Assembly (NCBI GenBank): GCA_964036665.1
Contig: OZ038529.1
Coordinates: forward strand, 20,222,060 to 20,286,059
Origin: Gordius sp. MW1
Taxonomy: Eukaryota; Nematomorpha; Gordioida; Gordea; Gordiidae
Direction of reading: 5' to 3'
DNA length: 64,000 nucleotides
The translations under genes were made by a program, and so were the position numbers. How positions within the stretch are numbered: the stretch's first letter is position 1; each line of letters begins with the position of its first letter. Below the pieces are notes generated by a model. It was not told where the DNA came from and did not search any database. It saw only the letters and a list, made by a program, of their open reading frames with translations. Of this stretch, positions 1 to 12,137 are shown one piece after another.

Positions 1-50
1 CTACATAGACTCATGATCTTCTAAATACTGCAGATGCAGTTAAATATGAT

Positions 51-217
51 CATGGGCATAGACAGCATTGGAATTAGAGGGGGGCATTAATGATTTAGGG
101 AGGGGCAATATAAGTATTTTCTAAAATTTTAGCCATAATTTTAATAAATTTTAACAATTTTTTAAATTTGAAGGGGGCAGTCGCCCCTCCCTGCCCCCTA
201 CCTTGGCTACGTCCATG
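51..217. mobile_element. hAT-type MITE, CATGGGCRTAGCC family
   Basis: A short non-autonomous element with ends CATGGGCATAGAC and GGCTACGTCCATG. It is flanked by near-identical 8-bp direct repeats (AATATGAT at 43-50, AAAATGAT at 218-225), the duplication length of hAT insertions. The interior is an AT-rich core between G-run and C-run segments. The same family recurs at 2729, 23021, 33747 and 36340, with decayed pieces elsewhere. Its GCGTAGCC terminal core is shared with the coding hAT element at 26945-30344, which may be its source of transposase (inference). Confidence 0.75.
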
Positions 218-411
218 AAAATGATCTTTCGCCGAAAAATTCGAAGTATGATTACTCTTAAAACACTATAAAAAATGGAATTTACAATGAAGACTTAGAG
301 AGAACTTTTTTTTTGATTTTTTAAATATATGCACCTGATATAATCATGGACTAATATGGCTGCTCGACCCTTGCCAAGTTTTAACAGCCATTTAAATTAA
401 TGGCATTCACA

Positions 412-530
412 GGCGTAGCCAGGGGGAGGCAAGGACGGGCATCAGTCACCCCTTTAATTTATTTATAAATTTATTGAAAATATTATTAAATTTCAACAGT
501 AAAAAGGTTTTGCCCCTCCACGGATTTAGA
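412..530. repeat. decayed MITE fragment
   Basis: Begins with CAGGCGTAGCCAGGGGGAGG and ends in a C-rich stretch, like the hAT-type MITE family. The right terminus and target duplication are not recognisable, so only part of a copy is claimed. Confidence 0.35.
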
Positions 531-2728
531 GAAGCAAGAAAAATTATAGACACATACATGGCGATTTAAAAAAAATTGTTACCCTGCGTCCAATTTAAAC
601 TGTTCTCTGAGTCGAATTTTTTTGAACGATTTTGTTATAGAAAAAATGTGAATTAATATAATTATTTACTCTCGGCCATAGTGATTACTTTGGAAACGTA
701 TAAAATGCTTGAATGAAAATTTATTTAGTGCGTGCTCATGATAACAAAACCACAACAATCATAAAAAGCCAAAATCCATGTCATTGCTTTCCAAAAGGGA
801 TTAACCTAAATAATGCTTCACAGTGAAACAATACAAAACATCCGGGCCTAGCGATTGTAAAAATTACAAACTTTCACGATTAAAACATTATAATATATAG
901 CTTAATTAATATGGTTTTTATCTGGCTCCAAACATTTATTCAAATGCCTTCAAACACTATTCTCGTCTTTACAAAATTTTTTAAGAATTTGTGAAAAAGT
1001 TATATGGTCATTGATGTAATCCTAAAAAGGTGGAATTGCTATGGACAAGGTGTTCAAAGGGTATACAGAGGGAGTTGGGGCATCGAGATTGTGAGCAATA
1101 CCTTTAATGTCATATGTCATAAAGCAAGGTAAAATTAAATTTTTAAATTTATTTGAAGGAATTAAAACAGGACTTTATGATCCCAACCACATGAGAGTTA
1201 TTGCCATAGACTAACGTTATTGCTAACTACTAGCTATAAAAAATGTATCAATATTAATAAATTTCACTTTAATTTCCAAGAACATTTAAAATTATAGAGA
1301 TATCCGAACACTAGCAAGATCAATTTAACTTATAAATATTATATTTCACACTCTATGTATCGTAGTACATTTTAGGAACAAAATTAAAATGTGAAATATA
1401 CGTTTCGCAAACCGATTATTCTTGAGAAATAAGACACTTTCCCAGTTTGGTATTAAAGACATTCGATTGTCATGAAGTGCACCCGATAGAAGACTCAGAC
1501 AAAAACAATCGTTGTTAATAAAATACCATACGTGATCCAAAAAGGTGTTAAAACCATTGTAATCTTCCTAAACGAATAAAAGGTTTAATATTATTTTACA
1601 AAAAAAACTACAATTATCCTAGGGTTAAGAGTACGTTTGCTGCAGTTATTAGACGTGTATTAAGGACAATATAGCTGTAAAACTGGCAAAAATAAGCTTG
1701 TAACATTTAGTAAACAAACAGGTATTAATTAAGCATAGCAAAGTTAAATATTGTCTGGCTAATTTCCTCATTTAAAAGATTTTTGGATCATTTGAAAACT
1801 AATATCGTCTGCGTTTCTCGTTCGACATCAAAAATCGAACTATAAAATCCATTCTTAACTCAAACATCTTACAGATTTTAAAAATATCTTTAAACGAAAA
1901 TAATCTCAGAGTTTTATTCCTATATAATTAATTAGTTGCATATTAATTGTATATTTATAGAGCGGACTCGCATCCTTAAACGCGTATCGTGAAATTAAGA
2001 AGCTTAGACATACCATTCCAACTAAATTTACCTACGGAAATACATTCTTTTCAACCTCACAAATCTAGTAATCAAGAATTGTATCTGCAATATCTATAAT
2101 ATTAACAAAAAAACCATTTCTACTAATTAACTTTCAAGTTACGCAAAAATACTATGTGATTTTGGAAGCGATTACATCGCTCTTATCAATGTCGGGAAAG
2201 AAAAAATTAATTATTTCCTATTATTATCGATTACTCCGGCTATTAATCAACGCTCGAAATTTGGCATCTAAGTGCCTTTCAAATAAGATCCCATCTCTAT
2301 AAAACATGCGGTTTCAAATCACGAGTTGCGTGAGGGTGTTTTATAATAGTCTGCCATTAATTATGAACTGGTGAATACTCCAAATCAATTAACCAACAAA
2401 AAAGAGTCCATCGAAAAAATATATTTTCTACTTAATAATCAGATGATCTCATTTTTTTCGTAAGCAAAATACGGTGTGGCAAATTTCGTAAAGCTCAAAC
2501 TTATGACAAGTCATATGGAAGAGCAATCTCGATTTTAATTACCAATGCCAAATCATCGATATTATGATATTCTCCTAGTTTGAAGGTATCGGGTGAATAC
2601 AGGTGTTTTGATTAAGTGCGCCTACTATTGTCATGCCTTAATTTGTTAAACTTACGTATTGAACGTGAAAATCAATATATCATCATAGATCGTAGGTCTT
2701 CCCGCTAACTATTATCGTGTAATTTACC
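531..2728. other. AT-rich spacer, no gene seen
   Basis: Unique-looking AT-rich DNA with stop codons in all frames. Open frames are under 65 codons and resemble nothing I know. No splice-linked exons, RNA gene or repeat structure could be supported. Confidence 0.5.
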
Positions 2729-2892
2729 CATGAGTGTAGCCAGCATTGGGATTAGAGGCAGCAAAAATGATTTAGGGAGGGGCAAAATGATCATTTTTTG
2801 CAATTTTAGCCATAATTTTAAATTTAAACAAATTTTTGGATTTAGAAGGGGAAATCGCCCCTCCCTGCCCCCCCCCCTTGGCTACGCCCACG
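2729..2892. mobile_element. hAT-type MITE with perfect 8-bp TSD
   Basis: Ends CATGAGTGTAGCC and GGCTACGCCCACG. The flanking duplication AATTTACC (2721-2728 and 2893-2900) is perfect, marking an exact insertion of the same MITE family as 51-217. The short open frames across it come from the repeat and are not genes. Confidence 0.85.
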
Positions 2893-2900
2893 AATTTACC

Positions 2901-4796
2901 CTTTATATGTCCGAATAGGTCTCTTCGATCTAATGAGAAGATAATGTTGTCGTGCATGAACGCGATGAAACGCGATACCTTCGCTTTGGGGCTGGGAGAG
3001 GGGTTGGTGGAATTATAGATTAAATAAATATCGATTAATCAATTAATCGAAAGTGCAAATCATCTATTACATTATGGTCGAGCCAATAGAAGGGTCAAAA
3101 TTTTGGGTAACTTAAAAAATATTCAGCGAAAATTTTGTAATGGTTAAGTTACAATAAAATCTTAAAATTTGTCCAGTCCATAGTATATCATTTAACAATT
3201 TGCTTATCAATTGGTAATAAATTATGATTTATAAATTTAACGATCTTTAGACAATAAGAAAAAAGCCTTAGGTGGAGCGTTGATCTAGTGAAAAAATTAG
3301 ATGCCAAAATAAAATCACAAAATAAAACTTGCAAGTTTCCCAAAATGACAAGCACCCGTGGGGTGTGGTCTTTTTTAAGTAAATACACGAGTTTTAAAAA
3401 GAGTTATAATCAATTATGGGATGATCTTACTTATGTTTTTTAAAATTCCTATTAAAGGTGAAATAAACCATATAAATTAAAAATTTTACAAGAAACCAAA
3501 CCTATTATAGCTTAGATGGACATTTCAAATAAAGTGCCTGTGGCAGCTTCTATCATAATCCCTCCGAATGGATATTCAACAACCATTACAAAAACCATTT
3601 AGCCTGGTGATTTTTAATCTGTGCATGAATATTTGAATATTGTTCATAGGAAATTGGAAACTGTCTTAAGTTTATGCTCTTAGATTAGATCATTTTTAAA
3701 AAGCTTATCTCCTTTTTATAACCCATTTCCCATCTAAATTTAATATATAGAAAAAATCTATGGAACAAATTTATTTCATAGTAACTGATAAGTATTATGT
3801 AAATTTTAGTGTTAATTCAACCATAAGGAATCATTGTTCAATTTAAAAGCTTATTTGTGTAATTCTAAGACTAACACAAGCTATTTAAGAATAAATGATG
3901 GAATCTATATATATCAATTATATATATATTGATTTTACAAAAATGGTTAATAGTCAAAACATTCAACACGTAACAGTCAATAAAATTAATCAAAATTTTA
4001 AAAAATGTATAGAGCCTTTTATAACTTTTTTTCAAATAATTATACAAAAAGCATTTTTTGCCCAATAAAGGTTTTTTAAAGTTTATTAAGACATATGATA
4101 ATAAAATAATCATCTACTTCACAATTATTGTAAACATTTGATATTCTATAATATTTCTTTGCACTAAAAAAAAAATCATAAATTAATATTTTTAAAAATG
4201 TGTCGGTAAAATAAGACCGTGATTTAATAATATCCTTTTATTAAATTACATCTTTCTATAAACTATTTAAAAAAAATTATAATAAACTATTTGGTGAAGA
4301 TATATTAATAGTAAGCTATATATATTAATTTAATAGGAACTTAATTTAATATTATTAAGTTAAAAAAACTTTTAAAATGTCGTTTTATATACATGAAAAC
4401 TTCATATTTAAAAAAGTATTAAATTAATTATAAAAGCTTGTATGGCCTTATTAACTAACAAATTATTACCTCATGAATCAATTGCTCCCCACGCATAGAT
4501 TCATAGTTTTCAAGAGGCAATGATAGAGAACAGATGGAGGCATAAGATAGAGAAGACTTTAGGCTGGCCGATTCCATTTAAACCTTTTACATATGTTTAC
4601 AAATATAGGAAGGCATCATAGTACATTGTATGAGATATTTACAATCATCCAACTCATCACTTTTCAACTCATCAGCAGTTTAAAGGAAAATTTTAATTAC
4701 CTTTATTGTATTATTGTCGAAGCAGACTAAACAAATATCATAAAATTAATGTATTTTAATCTTTTCTGATACAAATTTTATAAGATCATTTACTCT
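2901..4796. other. AT-rich spacer, no gene seen
   Basis: Low-complexity AT-rich DNA. The 66- and 80-codon minus-strand open frames (3188-3388, 3871-4113) are rich in F, I, K and N, as expected of random AT-rich sequence, and have no recognisable domain. Confidence 0.5.
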
Positions 4797-4799
4797 TTA

Positions 4800-6067
4800 G
4801 GCTACGTCTTAATACGCGCTACAACTTCAAGCCCGCAATTTTTTTTTCTGTCCAAATACGCGCTTCACGTTTCATGGATACAATTACTTTATTAATCATT
4901 TTACATGTTTAGGATTGTCAAGTTTAGAGAATAAATATACATTATCAACTTAATATATTGTTATTAATGTTTAGGATTGCCAAGTTTAGAAAATAAATAT
5001 ACATTTTATTGTCTACAATATCAACTTAATATGTTGTTATTAATATTTAGATTGTCAAGTTTAAAATAAATATACATTATCAACTTAATACATTAGATTA
5101 ATGTTTAGGATTGTCAAGTTTAGAAAATAAAAAATAGATTATCAACTTAATATATTGTTATTAATGTTTAGGATTGTCAAGTTTAGTAAATAACTATAAT
5201 TAAGCTTATACTTCAAAATACACATACCATTTTATTAGTATTTAATATAAAATAAATCATAAACATCAATTAGTTTTCAAATAATGTAGAACATTTAGTT
5301 TAAACAAAAATTTATTAGCCTACCAGACTTAAAGTGTGAAATTTTTAAAATTTAGTATACTTAAAACTCCTATAAAAACAAAGCTTAAAAAGACTGAAAA
5401 GATAGTTCAGGGTATTTGTTCACTACAAAATGTACTGATAATAAAGCTTTGCCTATATATGATTATGAGATTAACAATAACAATACCTAGCAGTTGAAAA
5501 TATCTTTCAACCCAACAAGCTAGAGAGATATGAGATATTTGTTCATATTCCAATAATTTAAATACTTTATTCATGTAAAAATACAAGTTTTATGAAACAT
5601 TTATTAACAAAAATTTATTGGGATCAGATAAGGCTTTAAAATCTTGAAGAAGAGAATCAAGGAATGTCTTTTCCAAATCCTAAGAATTCTTTGCTTCTCT
5701 GTCTCTATGTCTATTTTCTTCAGAGTGTTAATCCACTTTTAAAGTTAGTATTTTAATTAATACTAGTTACCAGCCAAGTTGCATTATGTGGCCACCAAAC
5801 CCCAGGCTTATTCCATTCAATTATTCATGGGGAGCTTTTCATGTGCCTTTCCACACTTCTTAATAATGTTTTTACTTGATCTTGTCTATCTATGTAAACA
5901 TATTAGGTCACAGTAATAGCTTACTCAATAGCTTGTAGCTTGTTGATCGCGGTTGAGTTGATACGGCAAAACTACAAAAATGACGTGACGCTCGTATGAC
6001 GCGTCTATGTTTTAACATGCATTCGCTTTTTCAAGCTAGCTACAAAAGCGCGTATTAAGACGCACCC
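4800..6067. mobile_element. PIF/Harbinger-like non-autonomous element
   Basis: Terminal inverted repeats GGCTACGTCTTAATACGCGC (left) and, on the other strand at the right end, GGGTGCGTCTTAATACGCGC match at 18 of 20 positions. The element is flanked by TTA on both sides (4797-4799, 6068-6070), the 3-bp target typical of PIF/Harbinger. The 1,268-bp interior has no coding frame but carries a tandem array at 4905-5195. Family assignment rests on TSD length only. Confidence 0.6.
4905..5195. repeat. tandem array, unit about 60-75 bp, roughly 4.3 copies
   Basis: The units share the segments TGTTTAGGATTGTCAAGTTT and TTATCAACTTAATATATTGT. One unit carries an extra insertion of about 12 bp. The array lies just inside the left end of the 4800-6067 element, that is, in a subterminal position. 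Confidence 0.8.
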
Positions 6068-6219
6068 TTAGATGCATTAGAAATGTATAGTCATAAAAGT
6101 AGATAATTTTCTACTAAGTCTTGAAAAGCAACTTACTGTGTACTAAATTTGACGGTTTTTAGTAAACTGCCGTACATATGCTCCATCTTCAAAATTTGCT
6201 ATATACGCTGATAAAACAG

Positions 6220-6389
6220 TAATGTTGTAAAAACGGCTGGGTTTTGTTTGGTTGAAGTTTTGTTCAACTAAGACAAACGGTCGACTCTGGTCTGTTTTTC
6301 AAATTTCGACTAAGCTTAGAGGTGAACTGAGAATAATATGGTCAAAACCAAAGGCGACTAAACAAAACCCAGCCATTGTTACAACACTT
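6220..6389. mobile_element. 170-bp hAT-type MITE, TAATGTTGTAAAAACGG termini
   Basis: Left end TAATGTTGTAAAAACGGCTG and right end CAGCCATTGTTACAACACTT are inverted repeats. The flanks TAAAACAG (6212-6219) and CAAAATAG (6390-6397) agree at 6 of 8 positions. The termini match those of the large foldback element at 8335-11140, so this looks like a small relative of that element. Confidence 0.65.
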
Positions 6390-6397
6390 CAAAATAG

Positions 6398-8117
6398 TCC
6401 ATAAAGACGGTGTCGGAAGGCGACAGAAGGTTCAAATGTAGTGCAACTTAGGCCTTAAATTTTTAAGAAAAATATTAGGTTTAAATTAATCGTGTCAACT
6501 ATTGAATTTTTAAATCTGGTCATAAAAATAATCTATTAAACTAAAGGGTAACTCCATGTTAAAATGATCAAAATTTATGGCTATTCTAGTTCCCTAAATA
6601 ATAATAAAAAAGACATCGCATGCTAATAAAGTTTTTCATATATTAAACTTTATGTACAAAAGTAGTGAACCTGATTATTGAACGAATCCTTAGGTTTCTC
6701 TCAGTTCTAGGGGAAGATGTGTTTTTATGAAATAGTTCAACAAAATGAATTAATAAATTATTGAAGATGCCAGGACTGCTATTTCACTGTTTATTCTAAA
6801 AACAGCCTTTCGTTTCTCCAATATACATATAAATCTGCTATATATCTAGTGATGTTTTGCAGCCCACCATTTTAGACCAGCGCTTTAATAGAAAGAAAGA
6901 GACTAAGAAGCCACACCCTTATAAAGGTCCATTGTAAGACGCGCTTCCCTAGTGTAAAGGTCCCTTTTTTTACTAATTCCCTCCTCCATGGTCCTAAATT
7001 GTAGAAAACAGAACCGCCACATGTGCCATTACATTAGTTTTAACCATCACATTGATGAAACAAATAAGGCATGAGGGGGAGGGGGGAACTTTGTACTATT
7101 TACTTTTTTTAACATAAAATAGCAACCTTGTAGATAAATCAGTGGCTTAAATGAGGGGGGGGGGGACGGGAAATTCCTGAAAAGTTTTTTGATTAATAAA
7201 TTAAATGGGTTAAAACATTATAGTTTAGTTAAATCAAAGACTTTAAGACTTAAAAAACCTATAAAAATAATATTTACCATAAGCGTAACTAGAATTTTTT
7301 GAAGGAGGGGGTTATAAAATTTTCATAGTTACATTTTTTTTGTAACTATTGTATTTTTTTTATAAAAATGATTTTTTTATAAAATTTTAAATTGACAATA
7401 GCGTAAAAATAATAAAATACTAAAAGTAAAATTCCAACAAATATTTATTTTTATTAAATATACATTATAAAAATTATATAAATTGAAAATCATGAGGGGG
7501 TTCTGACCCGAAAACCACCCCCTCCCGACGCCAATGATAAATACATTTAATTTTTTGATTTAATTTTTTGATTTAATTTTTGACAAAATGCATCGTAAAA
7601 TTTCCAAATAAAAGCCCATTCCACAATAAACACACTCTCCAAAAGGGCACAGGATTATTTGGGACAAGCCCCTACATCAGTCCATAGCGAAAAATTATTT
7701 TCGTCCGCCGTCAATATCCTGACTAATAAAAGAAATTAATTGTCGTCTGCAAATTTAAAATATAATTTATGTTTAAATAGCTGGAAAACTCTGTAAATCA
7801 TATAATTAGTCTATATCGTTATATTCTCATTATGTTAATATTTTTTTTTTAATAAATGTTTGTTGTGCTCTTACTTGTTACAGTGAAAAATTAGTCGAAA
7901 GATAAAAAAAGAACATTATTTTTTTGGAGGGGCATAACAAAAACACCAAGCTTAGATAAAATTTATTTGATATTGTAACCCTCCCTTCTCCTTACCCCGC
8001 CCCCCCCCCCCCAAAAAAAAAAAATTTATACAATCCTGCCTACACCCCTGGCTTAATTGTTATAATAATAGTAAAAGTTATATGTCCTGTCCGGTACCTT
8101 CAATCGTTAGCAAAGTC
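6398..8117. other. AT-rich spacer with decayed G/C-run MITE pieces
   Basis: No coding region is visible. Pieces at about 7278-7540 and 7915-8052 carry G-run and C-run ends like the dispersed MITEs but lack confirmed target duplications. Homopolymer G (7150s) and C (7998s) runs are present. Confidence 0.45.
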
Positions 8118-8404
8118 TTATCTTAGTTGGTCAAGAATTTTCCATCCGTTTATATAAATGCCATTGTTTAAAGACGGTGTATTTGGATTGATAGCGTAGG
8201 TAGAGGGAAATGGAACGCGATATTTCTGGCTAAAAAAGCCCATCGTCAGGGGAAAAAATAATAAAAAAGGCAGATGAAGGCTCGAAAAATAAAAAATGAA
8301 GAAAGTGCGTAAATACGGGCGAATCGGTTGGAAGTAGTGTTGTAAAAAACCCAGGTTTTAGATTGGTCGCCTGCAAGGGTTAGCGTTTTTTCCCACCAAA
8401 CCCT

Positions 8405-8605
8405 TTCAGTGTTAGGTGAATTTTTTTGGTTCACCCTTGGTGTTTGGCGCTTTTTACACCCATACACCAAGAGTGTTTGGGTGAAATATTTTGGTTCACC
8501 CTTGGTGTATTGGCGCTTTTCACACCCATACACCAAGGGTGTTTGGGTAAAATTTTTTGGTTCACCCTTGGTGTATTGGCGCTTTTCACACCCATACACC
8601 TTTAG
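8405..8605. repeat. subterminal 66-bp repeats of F2, mirrored at 10860-11050
   Basis: About three units containing TTCACCCTTGGTGT and CACACCCATACACC. Each unit is itself partly palindromic (ACACCAAGGGTG against CACCCTTGGTGT). The mirror block is at 10860-11050. In many hAT elements subterminal repeats bind the transposase; that role here is inference. The repetitive open frames over these blocks (8246-8599, 10928-11266) arise from the repeat and are not called as genes. Confidence 0.75.
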
Positions 8606-8845
8606 TAACCTTTTGGTTTGGTTTTGGTCGTTTTGGGTTGTGTATGGAAATATGTGAAGTTTTTATAATTTTTGTATTTAATAGTTATTTATTTATGTAA
8701 TGAACTTTTATTGATGGGAAATATGAAATGACGTCACTAAGCTAGTTAAGTTATAATCAACCTTGTTCCAATTGGTATGCGAATGCGATACATCTCTCAT
8801 GCAGATCATTAAAGGTGTATTATGAAAATATTTTTTTTACCTGTC

Positions 8846-10620
8846 TAAGCTGAAACAGGTGACAAATGTCAAAATCTTTAATATCTATTGAAAAGAATAT
8901 TTTTTTTTGGAAATTGGTTCATTATTTGACTAAAACAAGTTTTAAACTCGAAAATAATATTTTTTCACCTGTTAAATGAGAAACAGGTGACAAATTCCAA
9001 AATCTTTAATATCTATTGAAATGAATATTTTTTTTTGGAAATTGGTTCATTATATGACTAGAACAAGTTTTAAACTCGAAAATAATATTTTTTCACCTGT
9101 TAAATGTGAAACAGGTGACAAATTCTAAAATCTTTAATATCTATTGAAATAAATATTTTTTTTTGGAAATTGGTTCATTATATGACTAGAACAAGTTTTA
9201 AACTCGAAAAAAAAATATTTTTTCACCTGTTAAATGTGAAACAGGTGACAAATGTCAAAATCTTTAATATCTATTGAAATAAATATTTTTTTTTGGAAAT
9301 TGGTTCATTATATGACTAAAACAAGTTTTAAACTCGAAAATAATATTTTTTCACCTGTTAAATGTGAAACAGGTGACAAATTCCAAAATCTTTAATATCT
9401 ATTGAAATGAATATTTTTTTTTGGAAATTGGTTCATTATATGACTAGAACAAGTTTTAAACTCGAAAATAATATTTTTTCACCTGTTAAATGTGAAACAG
9501 GTGACAAATGTCAAAATCTTTAATATCTATTGAAATGAATATTTTTTTTTGGAAATTGGTTCATTATATGACTAAAACAAGTTTTAAACTCGAAAATAAT
9601 ATTTTTTCACCTGTTAAATGTGAAACAGGTGACAAATTCCAAAATCTTTAATATCTATTGAAATGAATATTCTTTTTTGGAAATTGGTTCATTATATGAC
9701 TAGCACATTTAACAGGTGAAAAAATATTATTTTCGAGTTTAAAACTTGTTTTAGTCATATAATGAACCAATTCCCAAAAAAAAATATTCATTTCAATAGA
9801 TATTAAAGATTTTGGAATTTGTCACCTGTTTCACATTGAACAGGTGAAAAAATATTATTTTCATGTTTAAAACTTGTTTTAGTCATATAATGAACCAATT
9901 TCCAAAAAAAAATATTCATTTCAATAGATATTAAAGAGTTTGGAATCTGTCACCTGTTTCACATTGAACAGGTGAAAAAATATTATTTTCATGTTTAAAA
10001 CTTGTTTTAGTCATATAATGAACCTATTTCCAAAAAAAAATATTTATTTCAATAGATATTAAAGATTTTGACATTTGTCACCTGTTTCACATTTAACAGG
10101 TGAAAAAATATTATTTTCGAGTTTAAAACTTGTTTTAGTCATATAATGAACCAATTCCCAAAAAAAAATATTCATTTCAATAGATATTAAAGATTTTGGA
10201 ATTTGTCACCTGTTTCACATTGAACAGGTGAAAAAATATTATTTTCGAGTTTAAAACTTGTTTTAGTCATATAATGAACCAACTTCCAAAAAAAAATATT
10301 CATTTCAATAGATATTAAAGATTTTCGAATTTATCACCTGTTTCACATTGAACAGGTAAAAAAATATTATTTTCATATTTAAAACTTGTTTTAGTCATAT
10401 AATGAACCAATTTCCAAAAAAAAATATTCATTTCAATAGATATTAAAGATTTTGGAATTTGTCACCTGTTTCTCATTTAACAGGTGAAAAAATATTATTT
10501 TCGAGTTTAAAACTTGTTTTAGTCAAATAATGAACCAATTTCCAAAAAAAAATATTCATTTCAATAGATATTAAAGATTTTCGAATTTATTACCTGTTTC
10601 ACATTTAACAGGTGAAAAAA
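8846..10620. repeat. 128-bp satellite-like units in two head-to-head arrays
   Basis: The motif ACAGGTGACAAA recurs at 8855, 8983, 9111, 9241, 9369, 9497 and 9625, spacings of 128 to 130 bp. From about 9703 the same unit runs in the opposite orientation to 10620. Each unit contains a small hairpin, CACCTGTT paired with AACAGGTG. Neighbouring units differ at few positions (GTCAAAATC or TCCAAAATC variants), which suggests recent amplification or homogenisation. Confidence 0.85.
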
Positions 10621-11627
10621 TATTTTCATAATACACCTTTAATGATCTGCATGAATGATGCATCGCATACCAACTGGAACAAATTATAGGTTGATTATAA
10701 CTAGCAAATATGATACTTTCCACTTAGTGACGTCATTTCATATTTCCCATCAATAAAAGTTCATTACAAAAATAAATAACTATTAAATACAAAAATTATA
10801 AAAACTTCATATATTTCCATACACAACCCAAAACGACCAAAACCAAACCAAAAGGTTACTAAAGGTGTATGGGTGTGAAAAGCGCTAATACACCAAGGGT
10901 GAACCAAAAAAATTCACCCAAACACCCTTGGTGTATGGGTGTGAAAAGCGCCAATACACCAAGGGTGAACCAAAAAATTTCACCCAAACACTCTTGGTGT
11001 ATGGGTGTAAAAAGCGCCAAACACCAAGGGTGAACCAAAAAAATTCACCTAACACTGAAAGGGTTAGGCGTAATTTATACACCAATTACCAAGCTTGGCA
11101 ACACGCTGGGAAAAACCAGCCAGCCGTTTTTACAACAATAGTTGGAAGCATTGGCATGCGCGGCAGCAATGAGGCTGTTTGGCGAATCCTCGCATTCCCC
11201 ATTCACGAACGTTACCCCCCTCCTTTGCAACTTAATTATCAATGTAAATATCCCCCAAGAAATTAGGCCTATTTTTTAATTATTTATAAAAATTTTATAA
11301 AGATAAATTAAAATTTGAATAATATGTTTAAGCCATTATATAACATAAGTTATAAATATTTGACATCAAAATTTCATTAAAACAAGTTTTTTGGGGCGGG
11401 CGTTAACCTTAAAAAGGCTTGGGCAATTTAAAAAATAACACTCACGTTGCGATACAACAAACTAATCGCAACAATAAAACCTTGTCTTTTGTCAAAATGA
11501 TAGATCTCGCAGCTTAAAACTTCTTTTCGGAAGTCAATCGTCGCCAATTTTATATTTTTTTATTTACAAATTAAATTAAATTATTATTTTTTTTTAAACA
11601 TGAATCATTTTTATTAAATGATCTGTT

Positions 11628-12137
11628 GGTACAAAAGGCCACCACGGCCTGCATTGCAAATTTAACAAGGCCAGATTTCTACGGCACACATCTGTTAATG
11701 CTTTTCTACAGAAGACATTCAAAAAGGCGGGCTTTCCCTCCCAATTGGAGCCAAATGGTCTTTGCCTTAGCGACAAGAAGAGACCTGATGGACAGACCCT
11801 CATCCCATGGGCAAAAGGGCTATGCCTAGCTTGGGACTACATCTGTCCGAATGCCTTTGCTCCCTCAAACCATAACAAAGACCCCCTCGTTGATTCTGAA
11901 AGATTAAAGTCCGCTAGATACGCAGAACTTAATTCCTCACTACTTTTCTCCCCCATAGTGACCACCACTCTTACAACAATAGGTCCTAAAACCCAAGCCC
12001 TTCTGAAAGTATTGGGATGCCGTATAGCTGCCAGTACCCTTGACAATAGGGAAACTTTTTTCATTAAACAGAAAATCGGAATCATTATTTGTCATTTCAA
12101 CGCTATCGCAATTTTCAAATGTTTACCTCGCATATAA
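11628..12137 (+). pseudogene. LINE 3' fragment: C-terminal zinc knuckle and restriction-like endonuclease
   Basis: A 5'-truncated copy of the LINE at 14055-17540. Reading from 11628 (GGT) the frame stays open to a TAA at 12135-12137 without an upstream start codon, so this is the last 169 codons of the element protein rather than a gene. It keeps the HHGLHC half of the zinc knuckle, the endonuclease signature KRPDG..IPWAKG..LAWDY and the C terminus ending CLPRI. A 24-bp segment at 11597-11620 is the reverse complement of 12160-12184, just past the stop, so the fragment is bracketed by a short inverted repeat. Confidence 0.8.

Larger units (their letters stand above)
8335..11140. mobile_element. 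hAT-type foldback element F2 with mirrored tandem arrays
   Basis: Ends TAGTGTTGTAAAAAACC and, inverted at the right, TATTGTTGTAAAAACGG. A perfect 8-bp duplication GTTGGAAG flanks it (8327-8334, 11141-11148). Layout: TIR, a block of CACCCTTGGTGTATGGGTG-type subterminal repeats, a unique arm (about 8605-8840), seven 128-bp units, a centre near 9703, then the mirror image of everything. The whole 2.8 kb can fold on itself. No transposase is present; movement would need a hAT enzyme from elsewhere (inference). Confidence 0.8.

Noticed and set aside
8246..8599. 117-codon frame with repeated YGCEKRQYTKGEP, and the mirrored frames at 10885-11266
   Set aside because: Translation of the 66-bp subterminal repeat of a mobile element; the mirrored arm gives equally long frames on the other strand.
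8846..10620. CRISPR-like regular repeats
   Set aside because: Units are 128 bp and contiguous with no unique spacers, in a eukaryotic context and mirrored about a centre.
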